The notes under the pieces: model-generated
What the model was told of the DNA's origin: nothing
The model's input: only the letters and a program-made list of their open reading frames with translations
Databases searched by the model: none
In this document: piece by piece, positions 32,955-43,030 of the stretch
Position numbering within the stretch: the first letter of the stretch is position 1
Layout: each line of letters begins with the position of its first letter
Translations under genes and position numbers: made by a program
Source: Chenopodium formosanum
Taxonomy: Eukaryota > Streptophyta > Magnoliopsida > Caryophyllales > Amaranthaceae
Direction of reading: 5' to 3'
DNA length: 64,000 nucleotides
NCBI GenBank assembly: GCA_024500155.1
Contig: CM044874.1
Span: 44,924,384 to 44,988,383 of the forward strand

Positions 32955-33555
32955 GGTTACGAGCTTTGGGGTTGCGCTTTTTACGATCTCTTCATGATAA
33001 GTTCCCCTTTGAGATCTCTTGGTAAAACGAGAAACCGTGTGGATTTTTGGTATGAAGTCTATGATAGAATGCTTTTGATTTTTGTTTGTAATAAAGTAGC
33101 AATCTTTTTTATGCTTTAGATTTTGTACTAGTTATGCTATTTCTTAACTCAATTTTGGTACTTTTGTGATTTACTAAGTACAATTGCAATTTAGAAATTT
33201 TTGATGTAATTTTTATTTTTCTAGAATTGCTTGAGTTTTTTTGGTTTGATTTTTTTTTTCAAATAAAGAAGTGTTTGAAGAGAGTATGGTGAATTTTGAT
33301 AAGGATGCTTGGTGTCGGGACCTTATACTCTCAATCTAGGCCATGTGATGGTTTTGTGTACGGAATTTTGTGTTCAGAGATGCACTTGTTCACAAATTAT
33401 GAGAGATGTCCGTTTGGTGATAGCCTAATGTGAGTAGACTTATGGAGTTTTGTTTAAGGTGGAGATTTTATGTTTTATTATGAGCGTTACTTCTTGGGTT
33501 TTGGTTCAAGGTGGAATTACCTTGTTTTTGGTCGATTTCAAGTCAAGGTGGAGAT

Positions 33556-34235
33556 TATTAAATTGTGACTCCAAATCTATTAGCGCTGCCTTTGAACACT
33601 TATATCTCTCAAACTAAAACTTATATTGTGATTATTAAAGTTGGAGGTGATAGCTTGGTTCAAGAGCTTTCTAACAATAGGTTATATGCTCAATTCCGAA
33701 TGAAACGAGAATGTTATGACCGTTTTAGGAAAACCTGACGAAGCTGGAAATTTACAACGAGGATGCGAGGTATAGCTCTATGCGAGTGAGCTATAGCTCG
33801 GCCCTATGAGGACTTGCGGCTGACATGAGCTAGCTGCCGAGTTATAGCACGGTAGTTAGGTAATTCTAGGATATTTTATTGAATATTTCCTAAAATTATA
33901 TCTTTTCTATGACGGCTATCTGAGTATACTTGGGGACCAATATTAGGGTTTTATTAGGGGTTTTCTTGTGTTATAAAAGGACCCTTTAGTTGATCATTTA
34001 GATCATACCTTTTTTTGAGCCATTAGAGTTAGGACTCCTAGTATTATTCTCTTGTTTCTTTCTCCACTATAGTGAAGAACCTCTTGAATCCCCCACCCGT
34101 GGATGTAGGTCTATTTTGACCGAACCACGTAAATCCTTGTGTTGTTTTTTTATCTTCTTTATTGCTTTTCTCGTTCTCAATTTCATTGACTTGTTTCGCA
34201 TTAATCACACACAATTACACCCTTATTTCCTAACA
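33556..34235 (+). repeat. LTR4 of the copia array
   Basis: 680 bp. The first base pair is TA instead of TG. It ends TTCCTAACA, directly followed by GGATG of the target duplication. It is close to LTR3. Confidence 0.85.
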
Positions 34236-34240
34236 GGATG

Positions 34241-35393
34241 TTTGCTCCTCCGTTAGGTTAGAATTGACAATCAAGGGGAAACACTCATCTGAACAAGGAA
34301 ATGCATACCTCAAGCCCAAAGTTAGAGGTTTCAAGTCTACCTTTGGTGCTCCCTTACCATTGGGGCTCTCTTCTCTTTCTTCAACATGAAAGAGGTCATG
34401 AATGTAAGGATCCTCATCTTCCATACTCGCATCCTTGCACTTCTTCTTGCTTTCCTCATGCAAATCCTCATAGAATTGTATGTCTTCATTGTGAGTAACT
34501 GTCTTAGATTCATTCAAAAACACACTTTCGAGAGGATCATTAGTAGCATGCAAGTGGGAGCGAGAAAAATCATTAAGCACTGTATCAAGAAATCTACTCT
34601 AAAGCATTCACCACTTGAGGAGGGTTGTTGCATGACACTATTCAAATCAAATTCAATGGAATCATTGTCGATTTTCAAGGATATCTTACCCTCCTTCACA
34701 TCGATGATAGCTCTAGAAGTATCTAGAAATGGTCTACCCAAAATTATAGGAATTTTCTCGTCCTCATCCATCTCTAGCACATAGAAATCCACGGGGAATG
34801 TGAACTTTCCTACAATTATAGGAATCCTCTCGTCCTCATCCATCTCTAGCACATAGAAATTTACCCAAAATTTCCTCAACCTTGCTCATGGGGAACTTAA
34901 TGAAACGGTCCGCTAGTTAGAGAGTTATGTTAGAGTGGGAGAGGGTTCCTAAACTATGCTTTTGGTAGACGGAATAGGGTATGAGACTCATACTTGCTCC
35001 TAAATCACACAAGGCTTTATCGAACTCAATGCCATCAATAAAACAAGGGACGGAGAAGTTACCTGGATCTTTCAATTTGGTAGGAAATTTGTTGGAAAGA
35101 ATTGCACTACAATTGGCGGTCATGCTCACCATTTCACACTCCCTTCTCCCACTCAACAGGTCTTTCAAGAATTTGGAATAGTGGGGAATTTGCTTCATAG
35201 AATCAACAAAAGGAATGGAAACATGAAAATTCTTAATGTCTTCCAAAAACTTCCCAAATTGGGCATTAAGTTTAGCTCTCACGAAACGTTGTGGAAAGGG
35301 TAGATTATCCTCTCTAGGTTGGCGATTTAGGGGAAAAGGGGTGACTTCTTTTTCCTTTGGCACCTAAACATATTTTTCCTTCTCAACACACAA
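34241..35393 (-). pseudogene. pol: protease region of the Athila element
   Basis: The frame 35363-34917 includes the pre-protease segment (FPQRFVRAKLNAQFGKFLED, IPHYSKFLKDLLSGRR) and the protease core: FSVPCFIDGIEFDKALCDLG then ASMSLIPYSVY, where CDLGAS is the D-x-GAS active-site form used by Athila proteases. The C-terminal part (VDFYVLEMDEDEKIPIILGR then PFLDTSRAIIDV) follows in the next frame, after stops and with a 72-bp duplication (34748-34891). The protease would cut the Gag-Pol chain. Several stops make it inactive. The region is cut at 34236-34240 by the copia array. Confidence 0.8.
34748..34891 (-). repeat. 72-bp tandem duplication inside protease
   Basis: Two copies, starting at 34748 and 34820, each encode FYVLEMDEDE(R/K)IPII on the minus strand. 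The unit is 24 codons, so it keeps the frame. Other elements have it once. Confidence 0.75.
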
Positions 35394-37304
35394 TGGCTCA
35401 TTGGTTCTCTCACCCTTATTCTCTAACTCCACCTCCTCTTGGGGTTGTTCCTCAACTAAAGGGTCACTCCCTACTACCTTCCCACTCCTAGTTTTCACAG
35501 CTTACAAAGGTTTTGGGTTGACTCCTTGACTTGGAATGGTAGAAGAAGAAGAAGAAGAAGAAGAAGAAGAAGAAGAAGAAGAATTAGATGCAAGTTGAGC
35601 AATTTGGGTTTCAAGCATTTTCATGTGAGCATTAGTTCACTTTTTATCCACTTCATGCATTTTTATTATAGCATCTAACTTAGCTATCACGGGATCAATC
35701 GGAGGGGCTTCAAGTTGAAGAGGTTGTTTAGGTGGAGGAAGTTGGGGTTGATGGAAACCCGGAGGCCTATTAGTTTGGGCATAGTTAGAGACATATTGAC
35801 CCCTATTGCCTCCGGTGCCTTGGTTAGGAACATTGCTTTGTTGATTTTTTCCCATGTTACCTTGATCAACAAATTTTTTTTAAATTGTCATGGTATTGGG
35901 AAATAGGTTGTTGGTTTTGATTACCATACCGCCTTTGGTTAGAGTAGCCTCTTCCATTGAAATTGGAAGGGCCTCCCCTACCACGGTATTGGTTATCATA
36001 ACTACCACCACCTTGGTACCAACCACGGTTTCCACCTTGATTCCAATTCCCCATTTGATTGGAGTTTGGCCTTAAGTTCCCTACATTCCCCATTCTAGGA
36101 GTAAAATTCATAGCATTGACATCATCCACATTATCATCATGTACATGTTCATGGGGAAGGGGTTGAACTTCGCAAATATAAACACAATGGGAGGTATCAT
36201 GATCAAAGGTTTCGCAATTAGAACAAAACATGCATCCTTAGGTCATTGTATTGTAAGAAGAGGGGGAAGAAGTGGTCATACCATTGCCTCCCTTGGTTGA
36301 AAGAGAGGTATTACCATGAGGATTGGACCTTTCTTTCATCAATTCTTCCATTTACTTGGTCATTATAAAGATTTGGGTTGAGAGGTTGTTGATTGCGTTG
36401 GCTTACTCCAATGCATAAACACCCTTACTAGATGTATCATCCCTTTATTCTTCATCCAAATCATCATAGTGCTTTGCGGTATCCTCTATAATACACTCCA
36501 CTTCATCCTCTCCTTTGTTCATGATTGGACCGCCGGCCGCAGCGTCTAGGCTTGTTCTTCCTTGAGGTGTGAGACCTCCATAGAAAGTGTGAATGAGTTG
36601 ATACTTTGGTATCCCATGGTGTGGGCAATAAAGTTAAAGTTTTTTGTATCGTTCCCATGCCGCACTTAGAGACTCACCGCTCTTTTGGCGAAAACCTTAG
36701 ATTGATGACCTAGCCTCGGCGGTCTTCCTATGGTTAAAGAACCTCCTCAAGAAAGCCCTAGTGACTTGGTCCCATGTTGTAAGAGAATTAGGGGGCACCA
36801 CATTCTCTATCCACTCTAGTCATCTCCTAATTACTGAAAATGGAAACACCTTGAGGCGAATATATTCTTGAGTCACTCCATTGACCTTTACCGTGTCACA
36901 ATATTTCTCGAACTCTTTGAAGTGTTCATGGGGACTCTCAAATTTCCCACCCGAGACTTGTTGGCTTGAGTAGTAGGAGTTAAGATCTCACTTTGCGCTC
37001 TATAGGCTTCGGCAGCCCCAAGACGACTCAAAGGTGTATTCTCTCCCAATTTAGGAACTTCTTCACTCTCGAACTTATATGTTGAGAAAGGGTTGATTTC
37101 CGGACTCGATGATTATTTAGGGCTATTTAATTCTTCAATTTAGGGTGAAGAGGGTGGAGTATCTTCTAATTCTCTTACTCCTCTCGTCGGGATGTGAGAA
37201 TTTCTACTCCTTGGTCTTGCTTCTCTTCGAAGTAGGGACAAAGACCTCTCTTGCTCTGGATCGATGGGAATCAAAGATCTCGAGCAGGTTCGTCCTCTGT
37301 TCAT
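35394..37304 (-). pseudogene. gag: gag of the Athila element, broken
   Basis: A minus-strand ATG at 37304 (MNRGRTCSRSLIPIDPEQER) starts an Athila-style gag. With stops the frame continues to the Retrotrans_gag core at about 36925-36480: FKEFEKYCDTVKVNGVTQEY, LTTWDQVTRAFLRRFF, then YGGLTPQGRTSLDAAAGGPI. Further on are CSNCETFDHDTSHC (36231 onward), a Gly/Asn/Arg-rich part (GNWNQGGNRGWYQGGGSYD), a Pro/Gln-rich part (35855-35637) and a poly-Ser run from a GAA repeat. The length, about 630 codons, is normal for Athila gag. At least six stops or shifts break it. Confidence 0.8.
35541..35583 (+). repeat. (GAA)n microsatellite
   Basis: About 14 GAA units. On the minus strand they form (TTC/TCT)n, coding poly-Ser in the gag tail frame. 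Confidence 0.95.
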
Positions 37305-37416
37305 ATAACAAAGCTAAGAAGAATGTAAGCACTGACAAGTAACAGAAGTAGCAAACACTAACAAATAAAAGGTGAGATAGTCTCAAACAAGCAATGAAAT
37401 AGCAATGGAATCCGTC

Positions 37417-37434
37417 TCCCAGGCAACGACGCCA
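37417..37434 (-). promoter_or_regulatory. primer binding site of the Athila element
   Basis: On the minus strand TGGCGTCGTTGCCTGGGA begins three bases inside the 5' LTR end. It is a tRNA-Asp complement with two changes, and marks 37438-39114 as the 5' LTR. Confidence 0.8.
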
Positions 37435-37437
37435 ATA

Positions 37438-39114
37438 TGATAGAGGAATAATCGTGTCGTTAGACAGCTACACTTAAATCAAATACAATTTATATAACAC
37501 TCGACTTATCCTAATACAAGTATATGGCAAGAAGAGGGGTCGAACCACAGGGAGAAGCACAGAAATGACTAAGAGATTAAATTAAAGGTAAAACATGTTA
37601 AAATCATTATAACTAAACACCAAGGGAAATGGGTAGATGTAGATGCCGCTTGCTCATGCAATAACATAAAAGAAAATCAATAATGAACTAAAAATGCATG
37701 AATATCGCAATAAGGTCCAATTTAACCGCGTTCTGGGGTTAATAGGTTTCTCCTAACATAGCCTCTATGTTTCCACACTAGAGCCATATATTGGGAGGTG
37801 CAATCAAAGAACAATCGAGAGTAATGAACCTTAACTAAGTCAACTTTCGTTCCTTGTTAGCAAAGATTCACCTTTAATCAACCAACAATGTGCACTTGCA
37901 AGAAGATCAAAGAATGTCAAGCATGCAAAGATTTTAATCACAATTAACTTAATCCTAATATTATAAGCATGAAAAATTAGCAACTACACCATCCCCACAC
38001 CCTTGGCTAAGTGACTACTCAAAAATCATGTTGAAAACAATATCAATCACCAAATCCATAAGCATCAACATGATCAATAAGCAAAGAAGGAAAATCAAAG
38101 TAAACAAACAAAATTAAATGTAAAAGTAAAGAAAAAGAGTAATAGTTTTCTCATTAATTGAAGTTGAAGATCTACAAAATATTAAACAAGCTTCTTCTTC
38201 TAAATCAAAGTTCATCAATGAAGAAATCCACACTTTCTTTCTCTACCAAATGCAGAAAATTAAAACTAAGTTTCTAATTACATCAAAACGTTCTCAAATG
38301 GGACTTATATAGTCCGTACACAGCTAGCTGAAGTAAGGGAGTGGTCCGACCGAACAGTGGCAAGGTTTAGACGGACTACAGGGTAGGTTCGGTTGAACTC
38401 CCCTGATCCTGGTCTTGTTGAACGTTTGAGGTTCGACCACTCCTGCAAAATCGCCAAAATGCAACTTGACTCTGCCTCTGCGTTCGGCCGAACACTGGAA
38501 GAGGTTCGGCCACACCCTGGTTCGACTGCACCTTAAGGGGTTCGACCGAACCTCTCCTTAACCTTGCTTTTCTTTAGCTTTCCTTGAAATTTTAACTTCC
38601 TCCTCTTGATGACCCCGGTTCCTACAATGAATAATCATGGAAATAAAAGTAAAGAGTAGGAAAAAGGGCAAAATCTAGGAAAGAAGATACAAAATGGGAA
38701 AGGAAACTAAGTGCAAGGAAAAGGATGCAAACAAGCCGCAAATGTGGGAAAATGACCATCAAAGTGAACCTTAATCGTGGCATAAATGCCACTCATCAAT
38801 AAACCAACCAAAATGCAACTTGACTTTGCCTCTGCGTTCGTCCGGACAGTGGAGCAGGTTCGGCCACACCCTGGTTCGACCGCACCTTTAGGGGGTACGA
38901 CTGAACCTCTCCTTAACCTTGCTTATCTTCTGCTTTCCTTGAACTTTTAACACCCTCCTCTTGAAGACCCCAGTTCCTACAAAGAATAATCTAGGAAAGA
39001 AGATTCATAATGGGAAAGGGAACTAAGTGCAAAGAAAAGGATGGAAACAAGCCGCACATTTGGGAAATTGACCATCAAAATGAACCTTAATCGTAGAATA
39101 AATGCCACTCATCA
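37438..39114 (-). repeat. 5' LTR of the Athila element with a partial tandem duplication
   Basis: 37438-38798 is a 1361-bp LTR matching 15969-17409. It has the minus-strand terminal hairpin GTGGCAT-TT-ATGCCAC (38777-38792). After it come ATAAACCAACC and a second copy of the last ~345 bp (38811-39114), again followed by ATAGACCAACC. So the outer LTR end plus a few flanking bases were duplicated, with the join at a shared CCAA.AATGC. The true outer end is 39114, next to ATAGA. Confidence 0.8.
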
Positions 39115-39119
39115 ATAGA
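39115..39119 (+). repeat. target site duplication of the Athila element, right
   Basis: ATAGA, identical to 15964-15968. The Tat integrase reading continues directly after it. Confidence 0.85.
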
Positions 39120-39603
39120 CCAACCAGAATCCACACGCCTTATGGAGAACACTCATAAAGGTGTTTGTGGACCTCTTATGAAGGAAAAATGGTTGCTAAA
39201 TTAATATCATGACAAGGGTACTATCAGTCCACTATGGAACCCCATTGCATACAATATGTCAAGAAATGTCCACAGTGCCAAATGTTCGCTAACTTACAAC
39301 ACCTTCCACCATATGTACAACCTCACTTCCCCATGGCCTTTCTTGACTTAGGGAAATGTTATACTTGGTAAAGTTTCTCCAACAGGTTCAGGAGGACACG
39401 AGTACGTATTAGTAGCCATCGATTACTTTACTAAGTGGATTGAGGTCGCTTCTTACGTCAATATCACTTCTAAACATGTTGCAAAGGTCGAATGAAACAT
39501 ATTTTGTAGATATGGAGTTCCACACGAACTAATTAATTATAAGGGATCTCAATTTAAAGTAGAAGTTGAGACCCTCTTAGCTTGTTATAAATTTAAACAT
39601 CAT
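39120..39603 (+). pseudogene. pol: Tat-type integrase fragment, continuation of copy 1
   Basis: This is the part of the 15411-15963 fragment beyond the Athila insertion. In shifting frames it shows MENTHKGVCGPLM, the zinc-binding Cys pair (CIQYVKKCPQCQMFANLQ) and the core: GGHEYVLVAIDYFTKWIEVA and RYGVPHELINYKGSQF, where the catalytic Asp of SD(N/R)GSQF is replaced. The match ends at about 39603, where a minus-strand LTR begins. Several stops and frameshifts show that it is long dead. Confidence 0.75.
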
Positions 39604-40106
39604 TGTTTTGGGTGTTTTTGTTCCTCGGGAGAGTTACAACTCGAATACTTGTTGAGAAGCGCCTACACCTGCAAAACAAAGGAGACTCCGGGTGGTTGGA
39701 GCTCCGCCTCCGACGATCAAGTTAGAACGTGATGGAGTAAGTAAAAAGTGCGAAAAAGATGAAGGTGAGATCTTCTCGGATTCCGAGATCAGGAGATTTC
39801 TTTGATAAAAGAGAATGTTAGTGATATTATAATAAATTCAAAATGTCCCACAAATGGGGGAAATCTCCTTATTTATAGGGTCATTTTTTAAAAGTGAGTT
39901 CTTACGTAGATCATTTGACCTAAATTTGGTGTGCTGCTTGCTCCTTTGGCGCCTTTTTGGGAATTGGGCCTTTGAAAGCCGTCATTCCTTTTGATAATAG
40001 TGGATCCCACGGGTCGTTTTGTTAGTGGCCCTATTAAGGCCAATATGGGGTGGACACATGTCCTAATCTCATTGGGCTACGTGGTGGGGTAATTTTACCC
40101 ATAACA
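39604..40106 (-). repeat. orphan LTR, about 0.5 kb, minus strand
   Basis: On the minus strand it runs from TGTTATGGGT (40106) to CCCAAAACA (39604). A minus-strand TATA box (TATAAATA, 39870-39877) supports the orientation. The bases next to its start (TGAGGGGTAAA on the minus strand) look like a polypurine tract, so it may be the 3' LTR of a truncated element rather than a solo LTR. No matching duplication was seen (ATCAT on the left, TTTAC on the right). Confidence 0.6.
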
Positions 40107-41046
40107 TTTACCCCTCACAGATTTGATGTGGCGGGCCACGTAGCATATGTGACACTTGTCACTCATCTGTTGGTGGAACATTAATTACTGTTCACCTTTT
40201 GGGTAATTTACTAGGATGCCCGTAGAATTACGCCTCTATAAATAGAAACTTTGCCCCTCTCTTTTTCGCTTATTTACGAAAAAATCTTTTAGAGAATCTG
40301 AGAGAATATTTGAATTTTCTTTGAAATGAACGCTTTTGATAACCGCTTGCTATTTGCCGCGTAACCTAGTCGGCTTGATCAACTTCCAATAGTTTCCTTT
40401 AATTTTGTCTGTGTTTGTTTGTTAAAAAATGGTATAACAAATCAGTTGGTCACATGGGACGGCTGAATCTAGGATAGCAGTCAGTTGGTCACATGGGACG
40501 GCTGAATCTAGAACTAAGGGTGCTGCCTGTCCTAAACTGCTCTCGCCAACAAATCCGTATATGTTTGTGTAGGACATTGTGGCTAGAACAAAAAGGATTG
40601 CCCAACCGCCTAGTGATAAAGAGGATGAGAGTCCTATCAAGGTACCTAGGAGCGAGGTTTCTTACTACCCATCTGGCGTCCTAATGACGCCGATTGACTC
40701 GATTTAGGGTGGAGAAGAAAGTGATTCTAGCGAGGAGGCATCCAGCTCTGAAGAGGGCTCATCTCAGTCGGATGCTAACACATAAGGCCTCTGAAAATAG
40801 AAGGAGCCGCTTGTGAATGTTGAGGAAGCATATGAGGAAGTGGCCGCCTCAGTAGAGCGAGGCCTGGAAGAAACTTCTTCCTCCCTTGAAGAAAAATTCA
40901 GTCCCTTCTTTACCCATATATCCGCATCCACCAAAAGAACCATGCGGAAAATCTTAGGGGATTTTCGGGATACTTATGTCATGGGTTTCGAGTACCAAAT
41001 GATTGTTCCTGCCCTTGACATCGTAGTTGTCTGGCCGCTTGACCAG
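40107..41046 (+). pseudogene. decayed gene-like ORF with its own TATA box
   Basis: A TATA box (CTATAAATAG, 40236-40245) precedes a pyrimidine-rich leader. A 39-bp tandem repeat (units at 40442 and 40481) follows. From 40572 a frame starting at GTG (ATG lost?) reads ARTKRIAQPPSDKEDESPIK and on to a Ser/Glu-rich stretch, then a second open part (40813-41050) with a helical VEEAYEEVAASVERGLEETS and ending VVVWPLDQC. Stops at about 40705, 40782 and 40791 break it. An AG at 40563-40564 (GTGTAG) could be a splice acceptor. I do not recognise the family. Its style resembles the coiled-coil gene at 14037-15410, and the two may be parts of one family. The copia LTR at 41047 cuts it. Confidence 0.4.
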
Positions 41047-42225
41047 TGTTAGGGTTTGGTAAATCCAACTTACCGCGAAAACAACCCTGACCCAAAGAAC
41101 CACTCGTAATTAATAAAACCATAAAGCATAACAAATAAACATAAAAGGATAAAATTGGAATTTACCTTTGACGCGTGCTTCGACCTCAAAGTCGGGCTCT
41201 TACTTGAAAGATTTATTCCCGCTCACACGAGAGCCTTCAACGAAAGTTCACCTGCAAAAACTACGAGATACTTTAAGGTCCATTACCTCGAGGTTAGCGA
41301 GGTCCGAACAAAACCTGAGTATTATGTGAGTTTTAAAGTTTTTGCTAATGCAATGCTCTATTGAACTCCTACTCAAGCACTCTTCACAAAAACCCAATAT
41401 GGGTATTTATAGGTAAGAGGGGGAGTGGGAATTTCTATCCCATCAATGTTGTAGTCATGAAATTCCACAATTTTTTTTAAAGCTAAATTAAAATAAATAA
41501 GCAAACTAATAATAAATCTATAAGTGGCACTATCATATGTAAAGGGTGGTGAGGACCACATGGAGAGTAGGGGACCTTACTTGCTCCCCACTCAATGCTC
41601 TCCTTGTGCCACATGTCCCTCACACCACTTTATTTCCATATGCTCCCACTTGCTCCCCTAGTACACGGCCCTATGGCTCAGCCACAGCCCGCCTAATGCC
41701 CGGACCGTGCGTGCGCTGCTAGCACGCATGCTTGCGGCTGCTAGCTGTGGTGCGCTAGCAAGCACCAGCCGGCCGTGCATGGCTCGACTTGGTGCGCTTG
41801 CTAGTCACCTATGCTACGAAATGTTTTCTCTAGCACTCGGATGCTCGGGGCACTCTGATGTTAGGGGTATTTTAGGAAATATTGGCAATTTATTATAATT
41901 TGCGCGTCTCGTCATTTATTATTTCTGACTCGACTTCCGACGCTCGGTTTCGACGCTCTAAGCTCGAATTTCTGACATCTAAATATTTAATACTCGGGAG
42001 ACGAATTAATTTCTTCAGAATTAATTCGTCGAGTCGGTTCGTTTACTGCAATGGGTGTGACCCGAAGGGTCAGTCAAGATTAAGTTGTAATGATAATTAT
42101 GCAATATTATTACTGATCGGAAGCGACCTCCACCTAGACATTCCGATCAGTTGACCTCACTGAATATATTAGCTTTCTAATAATTATGAACCTACTAACA
42201 GAATAGTACACTTGTTCGAAGGACA
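41047..42225 (-). repeat. 3' LTR of the old copia element
   Basis: On the minus strand it runs from about TGTCCTTCG (42225) to CCCTAACA (41047); an alternative start is TGTTAG at 42200. A minus-strand TATA box (TATAAATA) is at 41404-41411. A GC-rich part at 41660-41830 holds three GCTAGC palindromes in about 60 bp. The limits are inferred because no second LTR copy is present. Confidence 0.6.
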
Positions 42226-42228
42226 CTA
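42224..42228 (+). repeat. target site duplication of the young copia, left
   Basis: CACTA, identical to 50739-50743 on the other side of the element. Confidence 0.95.
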
Positions 42229-43014
42229 TGAAGGAATTGTGTCTTCGATAAGTGCAATTACTAGATATATCAAGGATCACTATTATGGAGATAATAAGTT
42301 CATTCTATTGGGGCGTCATCATCTGTTGCTAGACTATGAGAGATGATCTTTGGACTAGTCAAATAGCCCAAAGCCCTTTAGAGTGGATCCTATGTTGGTC
42401 ACACACAAGGGTATTGGGTTAAAGCAAGTTAGAGGCCCATTTATGGGCCTCATGAGCAATCAATTAGTCATAAGCTTGAGTGGGCTAAGTATAGTTTGAG
42501 TAGGAATAGAAGTGGGCTTGGAATTGGACTTGGGCTATTATTTAGAGATGGGATCTATAAATAATAGCCTTGCCTAGGGTTGGTGATAAGTCACAATTAA
42601 CATTACAGTGAATTGTGAAACAAGCAACCACCATCCAAAGACCCTCTTCCTCTCTCTCTCTCACGCCACCTCTCTCTCACCTCCCCTCACGTCCGGCCAC
42701 CCTAGTGGCCCTCGTGGTGTTGCACGGTGTTCCTTGCCTAGTTGATTGTTCTTCCATCTCCGTAGAAGATCGATAGAAGTGTTCTCTCGAGACTAACTAG
42801 CATTAGTGGAGGCTTTAATCCGTGCCCGTGGACTGAATAGAGGAATCACGTTTGAGGTTCTTTATCTCCCCATTGTTCTTGCTCGATCATCGTGGAATCA
42901 CGCTTCAAAGGTATAATTCTTACTTCTTTATGTGTTATGCATGAGATCCTTGGTTTGGTGCTATATGAATATTATTCATGTTAATTCCGCATTTAGTACC
43001 TATAATCTCCTACA
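42229..43014 (+). repeat. 5' LTR of the young copia
   Basis: 786 bp, TGAAGGAATT to TCTCCTACA. TATA box TATAAATA at 42556-42563. Upstream are several TGGGCY words and a GAGGCCCAT-TT-ATGGGCCTC inverted repeat (42432-42451); TGGGCY is the site II word bound by TCP factors in plants. A CT repeat lies in the R/U5 part. Confidence 0.95.
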
Positions 43015-43015
43015 G

Positions 43016-43030
43016 TGGTATCAGTTAGCC
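43016..43030 (+). promoter_or_regulatory. primer binding site, initiator tRNA-Met type
   Basis: TGGTATCAGTTAGCC begins two bases after the LTR. It matches TGGTATCAG exactly and then departs slightly from the usual AGCC spacing. Confidence 0.8.

Larger units (their letters stand above)
27225..34235 (+). mobile_element. tandem array of a gag-only copia-like element (4 LTRs, 3 bodies)
   Basis: The order is LTR1-body1-LTR2-body2-LTR3-body3-LTR4. Each body has an initiator-Met-type primer site, a gag frame, about 600 bp of non-coding sequence and a CAAGGTGGAGG polypurine tract. No pol domain is present in any copy. One target duplication (GGAGG/GGATG) surrounds the whole array, so it occupies a single insertion site and was enlarged there, for example by unequal recombination. 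It lies in the Athila pol region between protease and RT. Confidence 0.9.
15969..39114 (-). mobile_element. Athila-type Ty3/gypsy element, nearly complete, with nested insertions
   Basis: Read on the minus strand: 5' LTR (37438-39114, with an internal duplication), tRNA-Asp-type primer site, gag, protease, RT, RNase H, integrase, an ATHILA ORF1-like frame, a long 3' non-coding region, polypurine tract and 3' LTR (15969-17409). Perfect 5-bp target duplications ATAGA flank it. It is interrupted by a solo LTR (18038-20031) and by a gag-only copia array (27225-34235); without these it is about 14 kb. All coding parts carry stops or frameshifts and RT lacks its catalytic box, so it cannot be autonomous now. 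Confidence 0.85.

Noticed and set aside
39604..40106. Calling this a solo LTR with target duplication
   Set aside because: Flanks ATCAT and TTTAC do not match, and a polypurine-like tract adjoins one end.
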